Assembly (NCBI GenBank): GCA_009869945.1
Contig: WIXG01000014.1
Coordinates: 248,001 to 312,000, forward strand
Origin: Mesaphorura yosii
Taxonomy: Eukaryota; Arthropoda; Collembola; Poduromorpha; Tullbergiidae
Reading direction: 5' to 3'
DNA length: 64,000 bases
Below are positions 12,912 to 33,285 of this stretch, piece by piece; position 1 is the stretch's first letter; each line of letters opens with the position of its first letter. Position numbers and translations under genes: made by a program. A model generated the notes under the pieces. It did not search any database and had not been told where the DNA came from. It worked only from the letters and a program-made list of their open reading frames with translations.

Positions 12912-13835
12912 TCTCGACACTGAAGGATCTGCTATTCTATGATCAGCGCACGTTTACTTGACCTGAATGACGCCACATACGCACTGAGTGGGAGATCTGA
13001 GAAAAGTTGTATGTAAAAACAATCTTGTAATCCGAACAACCGAATCAATCTGGATATATATCCAACGGTATCTTATCATTGAAACTCCAAATCCGAAGCG
13101 AAAGTTGAAATTATCATCAGCGAACACGCAGAATTTTTTTTCCAAATGTAGTAAAATATTTGCACTTCTTGAGAATTATTGCCTTTCTCAGCTTCCAGGC
13201 ACAGCGATCACTCAATGAGCACAGGAATTATCGATGTAATAGTATGAAACACGGCCAGTTAAAATTAATATGCACTAACGCATCATATGTAATATTTTAA
13301 CCTAAAATTTTTGAACTTCAAGCAACCATATGGTTGATGATCTCAGCTGTCTTCCTGTCTGTTGTCTTTGTTCTGTAGCGAGACCCAGTGTCTTCCAAAA
13401 TATTGCCAGCTCGGTATTTGGCTTAGCTTAATAGGGACTTTATCATTCGGATTTGGCAGTTATTGCATATCACAACTTTTAATTGCCCAGGAGATAAATA
13501 AGAACGAAATCTCGCCATCGGATTTAGAGGTGGGATCATTGCATTATTTGTAAACGACAGAAGAAATGTGCTTTTAAATGTTGCTAACGCATTTGTCTTA
13601 GTAGGAAGAAATGTGTCCAGTGATGAATCATCATCATAAAGGATGTAGTCTCCGGCTTTCCGAATCTGATGATGAAAACCCAATGCTGAATAAATTCCGA
13701 ATCGTATGGCCCATCTAAATCCCGCATCAGCTTCAGCGTTTAACCGCAGCATTTCGTTACGTCATTGTGCTTACTCCCAAAGGGCGGAAATTATTTCGAA
13801 ACTGAAATCATGGTTTCATAAAAATAGAATTTTAT
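12912..13835. other. Intergenic: golgin-like promoter side and FAM210 downstream
   Basis: About 900 nt between two minus-strand genes. No exon with family similarity was found. The region must contain the upstream control DNA of the coiled-coil gene and the short FAM210 3' end. Confidence 0.55.
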
Positions 13836-13836
13836 T
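13831..13836 (-). terminator. Candidate poly(A) signal overlapping the FAM210 stop codon
   Basis: On the minus strand the stop TAA is followed at once by further TAAA repeats, so AATAAA shares a base with the stop. If this is the working signal, the 3' UTR would be only a few tens of nucleotides. A further signal downstream cannot be excluded. Confidence 0.4.
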
Positions 13837-14614
13837 TATTTTTTTCCAACTTTCTTCAGAATACCTAATTTTCTTAACTTATTCACAATTACTGGCGCAG
13901 CCGCAAGCGTCACAGCGATCCGACCAGGAGCGAAAACTTTATGAATTGCATACGCAACCACAAACGTGCTAGCACCAGCAACCATGCGACCTTCCAGCAT
14001 ATGTTCACCAATTCCTATCTTTCTTAAGAGTTCCACCACGTCAATCCCACTGGAAACGAATAATGAAATTACGAGAATTCGGCATATCACTCACAATCAC
14101 AGAGTTTATGAGCAGAATGATTTGCGTACCTGGACACCAGGAGATAGAAGAACCCCAACGATATGAGTGAAATTGTTATGTGGAATCCAATAACAATTAG
14201 GCCGTAATCCTTGACAGCTTGCTTCAGCTTGTCTTTCCGGCTGACGACCTTTGGATCATTCATGGGGCTTTGAGTTTTGTTTTCATTTGTCTGATCCCTC
14301 AACGTTGAGTCTCCCATGGGGTCCTTCGTAACATTCATGTTGGACTTACCACCGGAACCAGAACTAGCTTGCGAGGAAAGTCTTAGATCACTGATTAGAT
14401 GCCTGCCCGTCAAGGAAATTCTGCCTAGGCGAAGCAATATTGCAGGCCAAGTGCTAGAATGCTTGAGGGTGTTGGTTTCTGCTATACTGCTTCGGCTAAT
14501 AAACTTTATATTGACCAATGTTTTTAAGGGCGCTCCGGGAAGTCCCATGAAACAAATTGAGCGTAGCCCTTGCCCCTTAAGTCGACCGCCAGTGCCAGCC
14601 ATATGCCACAACAT
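13836..14614 (-). CDS. FAM210-type mitochondrial membrane protein (DUF1279)
   Basis: Two exons (14614-14130 and 14049-13836) join in phase 2 to give 232 residues. The N terminus is rich in Arg, Ser and hydrophobics with almost no acids for about 75 residues, as expected of a mitochondrial presequence. The DUF1279 region begins KLKQAVKDYGLIVIGFHITIS and crosses the splice in LLVSSGIDVVELL, which is why the join is trusted. One clear membrane helix (about residues 141-162) is followed by GRMVAGASTFVVAYAIHKVFAPGR, a second amphipathic or membrane segment, and the basic end LGILKKVGKK. Family members sit in the inner mitochondrial membrane; FAM210A is linked to mitochondrial translation and FAM210B to erythroid iron and haem handling in vertebrates. 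Which paralogue this corresponds to cannot be decided. A second ATG four codons in is an alternative start. Confidence 0.9.
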
Positions 14615-16039
14615 TTCTAAAACGTGGTGTTTGATTTTACATTATGTCAAATGAGTTATTGAAAGAATGAATTCGAATCCTCAATTTTAAATGCATTTTT
14701 CGTATCCTCCTGAGCAGAAGATACTTTGTCTCTCAAACTTGAAATTACAGTAACAAATAGCAAATGCCGGTCAGATAAGATAACATGACCTCAGTGCAGT
14801 CAGTCGTGCCAATTCAGTTTCGAGCAATATGTTATTTAAAATTTGTGTTGCAGCTACCTATTATTTTATCATTCCCTGCCTCGGCCTCCAAAATGCAAGA
14901 CATGATTGATTTGATTTAACTTCTAGTTTTAGTTCAGCTCTGACCTGATACAGTTAACGCAATGCTAACAGTAGGAAGCGTCTACCTGAGGAGTATTTTA
15001 GGGCAGGGTCATTCTCATAATCCTATGAAAAATGATGGTTCCATTTCTCTGATCTTGAAATCGACCAGGATCATTAATCATATCCCATTAAGAATAAAAG
15101 CGATATATCGGCCCATGAAATATTCAACACGGTTAAGATAAAATAACCTAATAATGCTATCGGATCCAACGGGCCACCATTTTCAACCAAGTTCCGTTCT
15201 CAAACATAAGACAAGTCGATTAAAACTCTTTGAGAGATCGTAATTCAGGCACAAATTCGGGTTGGACTAACATAATGATAGACATTTGTGGACCGGCCTC
15301 ATCTCCTGTGCTGATTGATCACTTAACTACTGAAGCCTTTTCTACTGTTGTTAACCAAATAAATGCTGAAAAAAGGAAGCTGTAGCTTATTTCAAAAAAC
15401 ATTTTACTCAATTTCGATGTTCCAAATGGAATGAGAGCGTGAGAAGTGTTTGTTGCTGTTGCTAAGATTTTTTAGGTGTGCATGAAGTGAGTACAAGTGC
15501 GAATGGGAGCACATAATTGCACATAGCATACTGCACTTAGATTGCTTGAATTGAGCATGTGAATATTTCAGGTTGTTTTGGAGAGGGAAACTATCTCGTG
15601 AGAAAGGAGTGAGGAAAACAAACGGCCGGTCAGAAGATAAATTCCATAATTTGCAGTAATCAGAAGTGAAGGTGATAAGCGATACTGATAAAATATAGCA
15701 GTGCAATTTAAGAAATCATAATTCTCCGTTGGTCATCAGTTTCATTTAAGTTCCGGTAAGATTTTTTGGTGAAAACTTTATGAGCATCGATCTTTATTGT
15801 GTGGATTCTACACAAATTTCCAACCTGAGCTAATCTAGTAATCAAATGCCTCTTGACTATCTTATCAGGGAGACGCATTTGAGACTGACGGAGAACTAAT
15901 TCCTCCGTACCTGTAGTTGTAGTTAGTTAGTCTTCTGACTTTCAGACGTTCTGAGCACACAGAAAGCAGAAAGTAGAAAATAATTCATAATCACATGTAT
16001 CCCCTTACCTACAGGAAATAGCATATCAGAACAGTCTGA
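14615..16039. other. Divergent intergenic region (FAM210 and orphan coiled-coil gene)
   Basis: About 1.4 kb separates two genes that point away from each other, so both promoters should be here. No exon, repeat or RNA gene was recognised. An acceptor-like CTACAG at 16010-16015, just ahead of the plus-strand start, may mark a spliced 5' leader. Confidence 0.5.
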
Positions 16040-18720
16040 ATGGAAGCGGCATATGCACTGGCGAAAGAAATTCAAGAGAGATCTGGCATTCGCATTGACC
16101 AGGAGGCAATTGAAAATGCGGCCAAAAACATGGTTTCATACAAAGCAGGGCGAAAGGAGAATGATCGGCACCGTCACCATCGCGAACACAGTCTGGAGAG
16201 AAGTCACGGAGATTCTAACCATCAAAAGCATGAACACCTTTATTACGATGACGACTTGGGCTACATTAACAATCCAGTAGCAAAAATTTACGCTCCTAAA
16301 GCCATCGTCAGGGAGTAAGTGAAGTTACATCCTTTAAATTTATGTATCTCAACTTTGCAGCACTGTAATTGTTTAAACCTTAGGCTGGAGAAACTGAACA
16401 CTATGAACAAAGATCTGCAGACGAAGGCCTTTGTGGACGAACGACAAATTCGCAACCTGAACGGAATGATTACTAGCTTAAAGGATCAAATTGACGACGA
16501 AGCAGCTGGAACTATGAAACTTGTTGCTGACCGTGAAAATTTGAAGGTAATACATGATACTAATGTCTATTATTATTATCTCCTCAAGAAGCAAGGTTTC
16601 ACCGTTGTACTCATTCCAATGCTAGCTGCAAATTGAAGACTACAAGCGGAAGTTCTTTGCAGTTCTACTTCTCAGTGGCTTGAGTGAGAAAGATGTGACC
16701 CACTTCTTCCAGAAGAATCCCAGAGCTAATGAAATCACTGATGAGATGATCAACATCAAGCATGAGATTAAGAAATGTACTAACTTGTAAGTTTTACCAG
16801 TTACTTTGATAACACTATGTTTTTCTGAGTAGATATGGATCAGGATAAGCAGGACAAGTACGAATTAATGAACCCAATAATCTTGAGCAAGCGAATTCAT
16901 CAACTGGAAGATTGGAATGACCAACTGAATGCTGCTAGTCATGACAGAATTAATGTCTTGAAAGATGAAATTCATTTAATGAAACAGGACCACTACAAAA
17001 TCGTTGAAGATTTGTCAACCCGAGTCCAAAATATGACCAAGAAGTGCGTAAATATCTCGAAAAGGTTTATTGAGAATTAATAATCTTTGTATTACCTTTG
17101 AAGACTAAACGAGAATAACGAAGTTCTGCATCTTATGCTGACTGAAAATCTGAGGCTGAAAGACTCCAGAGCAGAGATTGAAGCAACTTTTAACAAAGAG
17201 CGCAAGCACCTCCTGGAATTTTTGAAATCCAATGACATTGATCACACCAACCTCATTGACGGTCCAAACAAACTAATTGAGAATGGTAAGGTCAGAAATT
17301 GAAAACTGTTCTGGAATTTTGAGAAAGTTACACTGATCTTTCTATCTAGCTCAAATGGACGCTGTAACAATCAAGAAACTTCAAAATCTTCTCTCACGGA
17401 CTCAGGTTGCAATTAAAATCCCACGACTAATTACGAGGTGTGACAAAACAATAAGTGTTTTGTGATTTGCAGAACGATCTCATTCGACGCGAAAACGAGA
17501 TAGAATCTTACAGGGCAGAGTTTTTGAAAATGGAGAAGAAAGTTGCTCGTGCCATCATGGAGAAAGAAGAATATGAAAAATTATATGAGGTTATTCGTGT
17601 TATTTACAACTAATTTAGCCAATACAATCCGAATTTTCATCCTATATCAACGCGAACTACTTTGAATCACTAGGAAAGTGTCAGGAAGATGCATGAAAAG
17701 AATGACATTTTGGTGAAAAGAGCAGAAAAAATTGATCAGCATAGAAAACTGGAAGCTGCCGGATTTCGTAACGACGTTAAAGAACTTGCTCGTTTTCTCG
17801 CCGACTTGCAAGAGAAACTGAACTACTGCCTATCCGGACGCTTTGAAAAGAAAATGAAGGATAACCTGCGAGACGGTGAAGTACTCCACCACACTCTTGC
17901 AACTTCGTCTTTGTGTGAAAATTCCAAGAAGAATATTATTAAGAGTGTCCTATCAAAGCAAAACCGTGCAGAACTGGATAGCAAAAATGACCTCGAAAAC
18001 CAGCGCCGAAGTTCGAAATCTACCGGAATTGGATCTTCTATTCAAAGTCCACAACCTCCAAAAATTAAACCATCGTTATTCAAACCGGTCCGTTCAGACA
18101 AGTCACGGCAGGATCCGTCCGGCGTCATCAAACTGAAACTTTCGAAACTGTCAACAGCGAAAGGGCAGAAGTCCAGCAAGAAAGACAAATCAAAATCCGA
18201 GTGGGTGGACATTACGTCAAAAGATTATACAACCAAACCCAAAAATCTTAGCCACAAGGGATTGACAGACAAAAAGATAACCAAAGATGGAAAATACAAT
18301 GGTAAAAATCCTTCTAAATTGACAACTTCTATCAAAAAGAAGTCCTCTGGAATTCAGTGTGACGAGATCGACATCGAGTTCGAAAACTCGCGATGGTTGG
18401 ATGAAGACATCGGGGAGCTGATCGCAATACTTAATGTTCCGGGAGCGGTGGAGCACAAACCTGAAAGTGGTATTCAGTGCCAACGGAATCAAAGTGGAGA
18501 TGGAACTCGTCACAGTTCGGCTGAAAAAGCATCTCGACGAAGTCCTGGAAAGTCAACTCAACGAACGCTGTCCCGTCACGAAAGCGATGAAAACAACAAC
18601 AAGGTCGAAGAAATTCACGAGCAATTGGGCCATGCATCGAAGCGATTGAATCAGATTAAGCGCAATGCCAGACGCCTGTACTACAACGCCGCCGGGGATC
18701 TGATTGGCCCGCCACAATGA
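16040..18720 (+). CDS. Unrecognised coiled-coil protein, 733 residues
   Basis: Eight exons keep phase throughout: 16040-16314, 16384-16546, 16626-16776, 16833-17043, 17104-17285, 17350-17405, 17473-17589 and 17674-18720. I do not recognise the family. The N terminus (MEAAYALAKEIQERSGIRID) is followed by a His/Arg-rich segment (about residues 37-62) and an acidic YYDDDLGYINNP stretch. Residues about 92-440 are coiled-coil type (ELEKLNTMNKDLQTKAFVDE, KHLLEFLKSNDIDHTNL, KKLQNLLSRTQNDLIRRENE). The last exon adds a low-complexity Lys/Ser-rich region (STAKGQKSSKKDKSKSEW), two copies of SGIQC, an acidic EIDIEFENSRWLDEDIGELI segment and the basic end RRLYYNAAGDLIGPPQ. Introns are 57-84 nt. This architecture occurs in centrosomal and ciliary scaffolds, but that is only an analogy. 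The start is the first ATG of the open exon. Confidence 0.8.
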
Positions 18721-18771
18721 TTTCATCTTCCAAATGACCTTTAGTAAACGTACCACTTAATGTCTTAACTA

Positions 18772-19394
18772 CACCGTGTTAATCCCATAAGAGGCCATCA
18801 AATATTTTCTTGTTATGCACAGTTCAAAAGCGCGTAACTTTTTTCTGTGCCATCAGAATTTCGTGAAATTTTCAGCAAAATGCCTTCGCATACTGCGGAT
18901 GCTAATTTAGGAAAAAGATAAGATTTTGCCCATTTATATTAAAGTCCTTGATGATAGGAATCTGTCCCCAGTACCACAGAAATCATTGCTTATGCAAGAC
19001 AGAGCTACGTCTCACACAGCAGGGAAAAACATCGAATTCTTAAAGGCATAGAATATCAACTTGTGGTCAAACCCATGGCCAGGGAACTCGACGGATATAA
19101 ATCCAATTGAGAATCTGTGGTCTATTCTAAAGGATTCTTCATACGAAGATCCTGTTCCGAAGAATCGAAAATAACTAGCGGCCCACTTTACCAGAAACTG
19201 GAAATCATTATGCTCACAACTGCTGGAAGAATTATCCCAGTTTTTTAAGGAGAGGGTCGAGGCAATGCTGGAAGCGGGCAGTGGACACACCAATTACTAG
19301 TGTATGCTAGTGTAAAATATCAGGCTTCTTAGTACTCTCTAAAAGAGTTGGCAATAATTTGAAAAAAGCGGCCTCTTATGAGATTAACACAGGG
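18772..19394 (+). mobile_element. Decayed Tc1/mariner transposon with terminal inverted repeats
   Basis: The left end CCGTGTTAATCCCATAAG and the right end, read in reverse complement as CCTGTGTTAATCTCATAAG, form imperfect terminal inverted repeats reaching GAGGCC on both sides. Both ends abut a TA dinucleotide, the Tc1/mariner target (18770-18771 and 19395-19396). At about 620 bp it is far shorter than an autonomous Tc1 element, so the 5' half of the transposase is missing. It lies 51 nt past the stop of the upstream coiled-coil gene. Confidence 0.9.
18971..19300 (+). pseudogene. Tc1/mariner transposase C-terminal remnant
   Basis: Reading from 18971, the frame gives LLMQDRATSHTAGKNIEFL, the block around the second catalytic Asp of Tc1 transposases (usually QDNAPSHTA). 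It continues with DINPIENLWSILK, the block holding the third catalytic residue, and ends near 19300. Two in-frame stops interrupt it (after FLKA and after PKNRK). The first catalytic Asp and the DNA-binding domain are absent. It cannot encode an active transposase. Confidence 0.9.
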
Positions 19395-20613
19395 TATATT
19401 TCTCATAACTGTTTCTCAAGTCTATTTTTGCAATTCCGTCCTGTAAATCCTTTAATATTTTATACTCCAAATCTCTAGTATCTCATGAAAGGGTAACTGA
19501 ATAATGTAATTTTAACCTGGCCCTCCCACATTATGCATTGAAATAAAATCAAAGTGTAATTTATTGAGTTATTGGTAGAGAATCTGAGTCAACGTGACTT
19601 CTTGACCTATGTTTCTAAAATTCTCGGAGAAGGTGCACATTCTTGGTAAAGTACGACACGACCAACATTTTATTCATTTAACATGGTTAGCATAACATCT
19701 ACGATAAATATTTAAGCTAGGGAACATCTACATTTAGAATGTGTATAAGTATTATTTAACTTCCTATTAATACCGTTGGACTTGTATTTTTCTTTTCATT
19801 GTATCTTATACTGAATGATTTCAATTAATTTAGGTTGATTGAATTCACAATTCACAAATTTCTTTCGGCACATTAATTATCAAATGAACACCGAAACTCT
19901 AAACTACGTAGGAATTTTAGTTTCTTCAACTGTATCTACTTCACTATATTTAACATTTACATTTTAATGTCATTTTTCTAAGTTGGGAAATCTACTCAGG
20001 ATGGTCCCAAATTGCTAACTTGTGAGAAATAAACGGAGAGTTCATGCACTCCACAGGAAACCAGAAAGCAAACAGAAAAAGTGACTAGTTAGTCTTTTAG
20101 AAGTCTTCAAGGATATTTTAGCTCTTCGTAGTTAATAGTACATGTAACATACACTTTAGGACCCACCACCAGCCAAGGTAAAAGGTAATACAACGTTCAC
20201 AGGTGTCAGATTGTCTTTAGGTTTCAACTAGCGAATTTGTTCACTGATTACACGACTCAAAGGGCATGGTACATAATGAAAAAGATAGTAAATCATAAGT
20301 CACAATCACCGTTGTTGCTTGCATTGCACTTGGATACATACATTGGTCGTATTAATCAATTCAATGCAGAAACATTTGCAAATATAATCTCCTCTAACTC
20401 AAAACAAAGTCTCCTTCATTATCCCAAATACAATTACGTGTCTAAGCTAACTCAATTTTTACTTTTCCAGGGATAACTTACACTTTTAAAGCATACATAA
20501 TCTTACAATAACAACTCAAAGTTTAGGTACGATATATATTCCAAGATAAATTTAGTGAATCGTTGAGAATTCGACAATTTTTGACCATGATAGTCTTGAG
20601 TTGACTGCACACT
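19395..20613. other. Convergent intergenic region
   Basis: About 1.2 kb between genes that face each other. It holds the two 3' ends. A plus-strand AATAAA lies at 19542-19547. No further exon or repeat was recognised. Confidence 0.55.
19542..19547 (+). terminator. Candidate poly(A) signal for the orphan coiled-coil gene
   Basis: AATAAA lies about 820 nt past the stop and beyond the Tc1 copy. If it is used, the transposon remnant is part of the 3' UTR. No nearer canonical signal was noticed between the stop and the element. Confidence 0.4.
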
Positions 20614-21766
<1,153 letters not shown>

Positions 21767-24700
21767 GATCAAATGCTAATATACTTCCCCGCTGACTTAA
21801 ATGGACACGATTTGGATGTTTCTTATTGTTAAAGATATCACGCTACTTTTGTACCCAATGTTGAACGCAGGCGTGGCAGGCAAGTTATTGACGTACGTCG
21901 TGAAGGATGGAAGTTCTGAAGAACACTAATTTTGGATATGTCAGACTTTATAGTTCAAAAGACATTGTATTTCTGGTCCACGAATTATGGCATGACATCA
22001 AACCTAGCAAGTGACCCTGTTTTCTTTCTTTAGGAGACGTAAAATAATGAGAATGGAATAAGCACTAACGGAATCAAAGGGACTATGCAAAAGCTTGGAA
22101 AAAGCCAACAAAAGGCAACTACGACCAACCAAAAACACTAATAATAAAACCTACAACTAATTAAATACGATTGGGACCGGAATAAAAATATCCTCTTTCA
22201 GCGAGAATTTAACCTACAACCTTTCTGCTCTGCATATGTAAGTGCGGCCACTAAAATTGTAGAGTGGATCTTGACAAATCGAAGTTGGAAGAATAGCGCG
22301 TGATGACGGGAGAGAATTTTCTTGTGATTCGCATGCTTGAGTTGGTCTCAAGTGGAACAAAGACCCAGCTCTCAGCCTGATTTAGAAACCGTGCCGCTGG
22401 GGCCGGTAGGTCCGCATCAGTGTCCCACCAGGCCCTGGCTTTCTCAAAATTTACCCTACTTCTAGCAATTTCTTCATGTTCACAAGGAGGCTTTAAGAGC
22501 AGGCTACGCCACTTATTGTACCATTTTAACCGGTGCGGAGTGTGAATGTGGATTTACGAGGACATGAAGTACATCATAATGTGGTTTCTTCAGGGATAAT
22601 TTTACGATTACGATTTCAGTTGCCTACACTTATGACGCTTTACACAAGACTAGATTCGTCCTTTGTATTCAAATTAAAGAACTAACAGAGAGACACAGCT
22701 GGAACATGAACACCACGGTATTGAGTCATTCAACGGGGGACATGCAATCACTGCTTGATGGTACAGCGCTCGGTCTGAGTCACGTAAATAAATTATGTAC
22801 GCAGTAGATAGCATATAATTTCCGTTTGGTGCTGCGTTCATGGCATGAACGGGTGAAGGATGCATGGTTCACGACAGTTGAATAATGAAAAGATGAGAGC
22901 ATGACACACAGATCCAAGTTAGGACGAATATAAACTGATTCGAGGTTAAGTGCGTGAAGAAAGCCGCTAATGGTACAATGGCTCCTTCATGGGATTAGAA
23001 TATTGATTATGTCATGTCCAGTTGCCAGGTGCTTGCCATTTAAATTCCAGGTTGCGCTTGGCTGGACACGGTATTGCTTGCAATCGATCTGCCGTCCGGT
23101 CCGGGTCCCACCTTTGGTCCAGTGTAATGACGCTTTAAACGCTGTCGACGAAGAGCCATTCCGTTGACAAAAATAGACGAAAACTATTCGACCTCTGAAT
23201 CTTTGCTTTTTTATCTATTCTGTTGCATTATTTGTGTTGGCGTTATGCATAGCAATAGAGTCTTGTGCTGCACCCGTTTCTGTTTACTCATAATCTGACA
23301 GGCTAAAAGGACGTAAATCCAACCGATAGATATTATTACTCTTGCCTTGCTGCTGTTCATTCCATTTTCCTCATTCCTCATCCAACCACCACTTACATTT
23401 ATGACTAGCAAGAGGGTTATTAGCTTCGATCCGTACTTGTTATGCACACATACTGACTGGAGTTACGCAATTCATGGTCCGGCTTTAGAACGAAAATCAC
23501 AGCAGAGCAGTCATTACGCTTACGAAGTTCCTTAAAAGCCCCGAAGTTTGTATGCACAAACTGTGCAGAATGCTGAACGTGTCGTTGAAAATGCATTTTA
23601 CTACATTCATCCGTATTAGTGTATTTCCAAGCATTCGAAAACGCAACCGGATGCTGTGGATAGTTCAATCTGGTCTGTGGTGTCTGACCAGCCTGCGTAC
23701 GTATTCTATTACGGCAACCAACTTATTAATGAATTCTCATGCAATGCCATGCAGCACTTACGGTCCACTGCATAGTCAGAGGAAATTGTGTACAAACTGA
23801 GGAGCAATAGCAAGCGTTAATTCGGCCATTGCATTCGAGTATGTGTATGTAGTTATATTGAAAATTGTCATAACGTTAAACTTCAGCTTAATGGTACAAT
23901 AACTTAATCGTATATGGCAAACGGCTGTAGCATAATGCTCCGATCGAGTCGAATGGGTGTGCCACGAAAAAGCGAGGGCAACAATGGGCCTAAATCAGGT
24001 GCGGCAGGGGCAGGATGGGTGGACAGAACCGTCAAAGTTCGGCACGAATGATCCCCGTCGGACAGGGTCCACTGCTGGTGGTCAGAATGAAACAACTGCA
24101 CGCGGCTTAGCTCGGTCCGATCGGAACACCATTGCAGTTTGTAGAATTATACAATGACACATTTTATGACTTCGTACCCTCGCACTAAAGTGCAATAATT
24201 TTAGCATTTAGCGTCTAGCCCAGCCAGCTTTTGCTAAAATGCGTGTTTCCATTTGTTAAGAAGGACTACAGTGTCTCGCCAGGCTTGTTACTTGCGATGC
24301 ACGGCAAGTCTGCCGTCATTTTGTAAACATGTACGGGTTCTCACAGTTTGGGAGTCTACGTACCGTTTCGTCGTTAAAATAATTATAGCTTTCGGAATAA
24401 TTAAGTCATTCATGCCATACCGAAGTCTGAGTTTGTGTACTGTGTACTGTGTCATTCATTCGGTAGTTCATGTGTGCCCCTGAATTGGAGACATGTTATC
24501 AGCTTCGACTTAGATAAGGTGCACTCTGCCTGTGTGGTCTAATCTCAGTAAACACCAACTTCGGAATCAGTAAGTGTATGTTGAGTTTCAGTTTCAAGTG
24601 TCATCAGTTTCGATTATCCAGAGACCAGAGCGAGGCAAATCGAAAGGGAACGGAAGATTTCTGACCAAATAAATACGCCAACATAATAATTACGGGCCGG

Positions 24701-26016
24701 CGACGACTATGAGATAACACCGTCACTGATGAACTCACTTCAATATTCAGTCATATTTCACAATTCGCGTTATCAACAACATTACAGTACGTAAGATTTT
24801 TGCTCTTGCACTTTTGCCTTGAAAACAACGTGCGGTGCATTCCAATGGAACAAAGTAAGTCGTCCCAGGCAATATTTTTGGTGTTGAGATGCTAACAGCA
24901 AAGCGGACTTGTAAACCGCCGTTACTTTACCTATCAAGGGTCGGTCTTTTGCATACGTGCATCGGAGTGAGGTACAAAGAAGGGCCTTGAAAGTACCCGT
25001 ACGGATTCAGGAAACCAGCCTTCTCAGTCAATCTTAGCGCACAAAGTAAGTCTCGAGTCTGCATTGTATGCCTTTTAAAGTCCATTCATCTCGTTTCATT
25101 GGTGTTGATTGCTGATCTGCTGGTGTTTTTTTTTCATTGTCATTATCAAGTGCAAAGGAAATTATTGAAGTCCTAATGTGAATGTGAATCAGAAAATAAA
25201 TTCCGGCTCTGTCATGCTAATTGCAATGTAAAATGCGTTAAGCTTGCAGTGTAGTGTGTACGCCGCACCTTTCGTATACAGAACGGTCACGCTCCTAGAC
25301 AGATGTTTGACTTTTGTGAATGAGATGAATGGGGTCAGCATTGCGATTTTTGTAGAATCAAGCGTCTACTCATCTTGATTTTGTTACGCAACGTATTGTT
25401 AGTCGTAAATCTTAAAAAACCAGTACCAAGAACTGGATTATCTAAACACATTTATTACTCTATCAGAACATGTGTTTATTGGTTAATAAGTCGTGTTTCG
25501 TGAATGAACTCTAATCTCCTTGACTCATGCAAGTTGACAGTCTCAATGAACAGCAGATTGAGAAGGTTGAAAGCTGAGTTGTATGTGTAGGTCTTGATGT
25601 CTCGGTGCCATGTATCTGTTCTTCTTATGTTTGATAAACGAATATGAAGTAACTCGAGTTTGTTGCATATTGTGCCATTGTTGCTTTAAGTGTACGAAAG
25701 TCGCAACAATGCGATGACGTACCTAGGTCAGAGCAGTCAATGTTTGAATGAAACGAAAGAAATGGATTAAAAGATAAATAATAAGAATGTTTATATGAGT
25801 CGGCGATTCAATGACTCATTGCAACTCGTGATGACATCACTCAATTCAAATCCTTTTATGAACCCCAGATTCACATGTGTGAGGTGGTGCGTGCTGGCCA
25901 ATCGTGAGAACACGCGCGTTTGCTGCCAGCTTTATTCCTGGATTCCTAGATCGGGCTTCAGACTTCCAGCAACTGCCAATTTTTGACTCTGGTTCCATCT
26001 ATTTTTCTTAGCCGAA
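21767..26016. other. Divergent intergenic region between the physin gene and PAK
   Basis: About 4.2 kb with no convincing protein exon. It should hold the physin promoter on the left and the PAK promoter(s) on the right. Two initiator-like TCAGTC sites each lie ahead of the same donor-like 12-mer near 24.85 and 25.05 kb (listed separately). A CCAAT-like GGCCAATCG lies near 25.9 kb. The open frames here look random. Confidence 0.5.
24747..25052 (+). promoter_or_regulatory. Candidate alternative first exons (initiator plus donor pairs)
   Basis: TCAGTC occurs at 24747-24752 and again at 25024-25029. Each is followed by the identical 12-mer ACAAAGTAAGTC (24850-24861 and 25041-25052), which contains a strong GTAAGT splice donor. 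TCAGTC fits the arthropod initiator consensus. The arrangement suggests two alternative non-coding leader exons on the PAK strand. It rests on motif inspection only. Confidence 0.3.
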
Positions 26017-26017
26017 G

Positions 26018-26096
26018 GTGAGTCCACGGAGTTTTCTAGCTCGTATTTATCGCCTTTTCCTCTTGTTATTGTTTTGTGGCTTGTGAAATATCTCAG
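26018..26096 (+). other. 5' leader intron of the PAK gene
   Basis: GCCGAAG followed by GTGAGT forms a strong donor at 26018. A pyrimidine-rich tract (CCTTTTCCTCTTG) precedes the acceptor ATCTCAG ending at 26096. The 79-nt length equals that of other introns in the window. The first ATG of the kinase lies 40 nt into the following exon, so the exon before this intron would be 5' UTR. Confidence 0.55.
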
Positions 26097-26136
26097 GAAC
26101 ATTGGGATAGAATCAGTTGAGCTAGAAAAGTACATA

Positions 26137-33285
<7,149 letters not shown>

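Noticed and set aside
1-14614. Four consecutive minus-strand genes as a trans-spliced operon
   Set aside because: Gaps of about 0.8-1.9 kb and a separate candidate poly(A) signal for two of the genes argue for independent transcription units; no splice-leader acceptor pattern was identified.
25834-25986. ATG-started frame upstream of the PAK start, as an N-terminal extension
   Set aside because: It meets TGA before the 26018 donor and is in the wrong frame for the CRIB exon; at most it is an upstream ORF in the leader.
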